A stretch of DNA of 64,000 nt, from contig NZ_CP045246.1 in NCBI RefSeq assembly GCF_035189165.1, positions 1,054,001 through 1,118,000 of the forward strand, in the 5' to 3' direction. The translations under genes were made by a program, and so were the position numbers. Position 1 is the stretch's first letter. Each line of letters starts with the position of its first letter. Of this stretch, positions 63,030-64,000 are shown piece by piece. The DNA is from Arthrobacter sp. JZ12 (GTDB taxonomy: Bacteria > Actinomycetota > Actinomycetes > Actinomycetales > Micrococcaceae). The notes beneath the pieces are model-generated. The model was given only the letters and a program-made list of their open reading frames with translations, was not told the DNA's origin and did no database searches.

Positions 63030-64000
63030 ATGAAGCTGCGCCTCACCCTGCGGCGTGACCCCGACCCCGCGAAGGATCTCGCCGTAACAGTGGATGGGTT
63101 GGCGACGGTGCGCGATGTAGCCCATGAGCTGTATGTCGCGGATCCGGGACGTGCCGGGGCGCAGCCGCCGGGAGACCTGTCGCTGACGGTCGAGGAGTCC
63201 TATGTGGCCGGCGGCATGCGCGGACGCACCCTCAACCCGGCGGTGAGTCTCTTCGAATCCGGCCTGCGGCCGGGCTCCACGGTGACCATCAGCCGGGTCA
63301 GCGACCAGTTCAACGTGCCCGGACAGGACCGTGGACCGGCCGTGGCCACCCTGCGCGTGCTGTCCGGTCCCGACGCCGGCAAGGAGTTCTCGCTGCCCGC
63401 CGGCGCCAGCTATCTGGGCCGCGACCGTAACTCGGACATCCGTTTCTCGGACCCGATGATGTCCAAGCGCCATGCGCGGATCAACGTGGGCGACGGCATC
63501 GAGATCATCGACACGAACTCTGCCAACGGGCTGCTCATGGGCGGCACCAGGGTCACCCGGACGTCGCTGACCTCCGCCGATGAAGTGACCCTGGGGGACA
63601 CGACCATTGCCGTGGTGCCCCTGACCCGCGGCTATTCCGCAGACCCCACGAATCCCGTCATCGAGTTCAACCGCTCACCCCGTGTGGTGCCGGCGTTCGA
63701 TGAGAAGCCGCGCCAACTCCCGGCGGGGCCGCGCCGCCCCAACCCGATGCGCTTTCCCTACCTGCTGCTAATCGCGCCGATACTGCTGGGCGGCATCATG
63801 TTCTCGATTACGCGCAGCCCCTTCAGCCTGATCTTCGTCCTGATGATGCCGATGATCCTCGTCGGCAGCTACCTGGACCAGAGGATCAACGCCGAGCGCA
63901 CCTTCAAGGAAGCCGTCGCACAGTTCCGTGACGCGATGGCGTTCTTCCGCAGCGACATCGAACGGACCCGCAAGGTGGAGCGCGCGGTCCGGCATGCCGA
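63030..64000 (+). CDS. EssC/EccC-like FHA membrane protein of a type VII-like secretion system, partial
   Basis: The frame is open to the window end (323 residues seen). Residues 1-95 resemble a ubiquitin-like YukD-type domain (KLRLTLRRDPDPAKDLAVTV, NPAVSLFESGLRPGSTVTIS). Residues 110-195 are a canonical FHA domain (YLGRDRNSDIRF, MMSKRHARINVG, NSANGLLMGG). Two membrane helices follow (about 243-262 and 265-283; FPYLLLIAPILLGGIMF, LIFVLMMPMILVGSYL) and then a coiled-coil-like stretch (ERTFKEAVAQFRDAMAFFRS). This order matches the N-terminus of FHA-type EssC ATPases, whose FtsK/SpoIIIE domains would lie beyond the window. GGAG lies 10 bases before the ATG. Confidence 0.8.
   Translation, partial: MKLRLTLRRDPDPAKDLAVTVDGLATVRDVAHELYVADPGRAGAQPPGDLSLTVEESYVAGGMRGRTLNPAVSLFESGLRPGSTVTISRVSDQFNVPGQDRGPAVATLRVLSGPDAGKEFSLPAGASYLGRDRNSDIRFSDPMMSKRHARINVGDGIEIIDTNSANGLLMGGTRVTRTSLTSADEVTLGDTTIAVVPLTRGYSADPTNPVIEFNRSPRVVPAFDEKPRQLPAGPRRPNPMRFPYLLLIAPILLGGIMFSITRSPFSLIFVLMMPMILVGSYLDQRINAERTFKEAVAQFRDAMAFFRSDIERTRKVERAVRHA

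Overview
The window is high-GC DNA from an actinobacterium, most likely a member of the Micrococcaceae close to Arthrobacter. This placement is inferred from codon use, gene families and neighbourhoods (AccA3/Maf/AccD/AccE/BirA, an LpdA-type quinone reductase, a HemD fused to a winged helix, DUF559 genes, and a MoxR-DUF58-transglutaminase-FHA-kinase operon). No rRNA, tRNA, CRISPR array, insertion sequence or phage gene was seen. Coding density is high and no gap between genes exceeds 300 bases.

Layout. Positions 1-5.8 kb hold a truncated cupin gene, a LuxR-type regulator, a polar amino-acid ABC transporter (substrate-binding protein, permease, ATPase) with a terminator inside the operon, a small membrane protein, and a LysE exporter divergent from a LysG-type regulator gene that is broken by a single-base frameshift. 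Positions 5.9-23.4 kb are dominated by nitrate/nitrite assimilation. HemD-HTH, a siroheme methyltransferase and NirB lie on the minus strand with NirD divergent. A phosphohexomutase, a purine nucleoside phosphorylase, LpdA and an AbiEi-DUF559 endonuclease-like gene follow. Next come the nitrate reductase electron-transfer subunit, the catalytic subunit and the NarK transporter, then a divergent MHS-family transporter. The nirB/nirD and narK upstream regions share a GlnR-like motif.

Positions 23.5-39.3 kb contain a Ser/Thr kinase with a coupled lipoprotein gene, the acyl-CoA carboxylase set (biotin-carboxylase/BCCP alpha chain, Maf, carboxyltransferase beta chain, epsilon subunit, biotin ligase), a dicarboxylate/amino-acid symporter, a DUF885 protein, a secreted GH26-like glycosidase gene behind a c-di-GMP-I riboswitch, a flavin-binding PNPOx-like protein, an SDR enzyme, a PH-domain membrane protein and a class III adenylate cyclase. 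Both carboxylase promoters carry a TGTAG-N5-CTACA palindrome.

Positions 39.5-64 kb form one long plus-strand locus that appears to build a cell-envelope or secretion machine. It has two tandem giant Ig-like/FN3 exported proteins of about 2,030-2,045 residues (the second frameshifted), a 32-codon ORF coupled at both ends, a MoxR ATPase, a DUF58 protein, a transglutaminase-fold protein lacking the catalytic Cys, and then RDD-FHA, PP2C, FHA, Ser/Thr kinase and FHA-like/winged-helix proteins. It ends with the start of an FHA protein with two membrane segments whose layout matches EssC/EccC ATPases of type VII secretion systems. Most genes in this operon overlap by 4 bases, so they are probably translated together. 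The phospho-signalling parts (kinase, phosphatase, four FHA-like proteins) look like the control layer of this machine.

Dispersed structure: two families of palindromic elements sit just after stop codons. Family A has three copies (5.8, 28.1 and 29.7 kb). Family B has two copies in the same orientation flanking the DUF559 gene. Many monocistronic genes show a TANNNT box 6-7 bases before the start codon, indicating leaderless transcripts.
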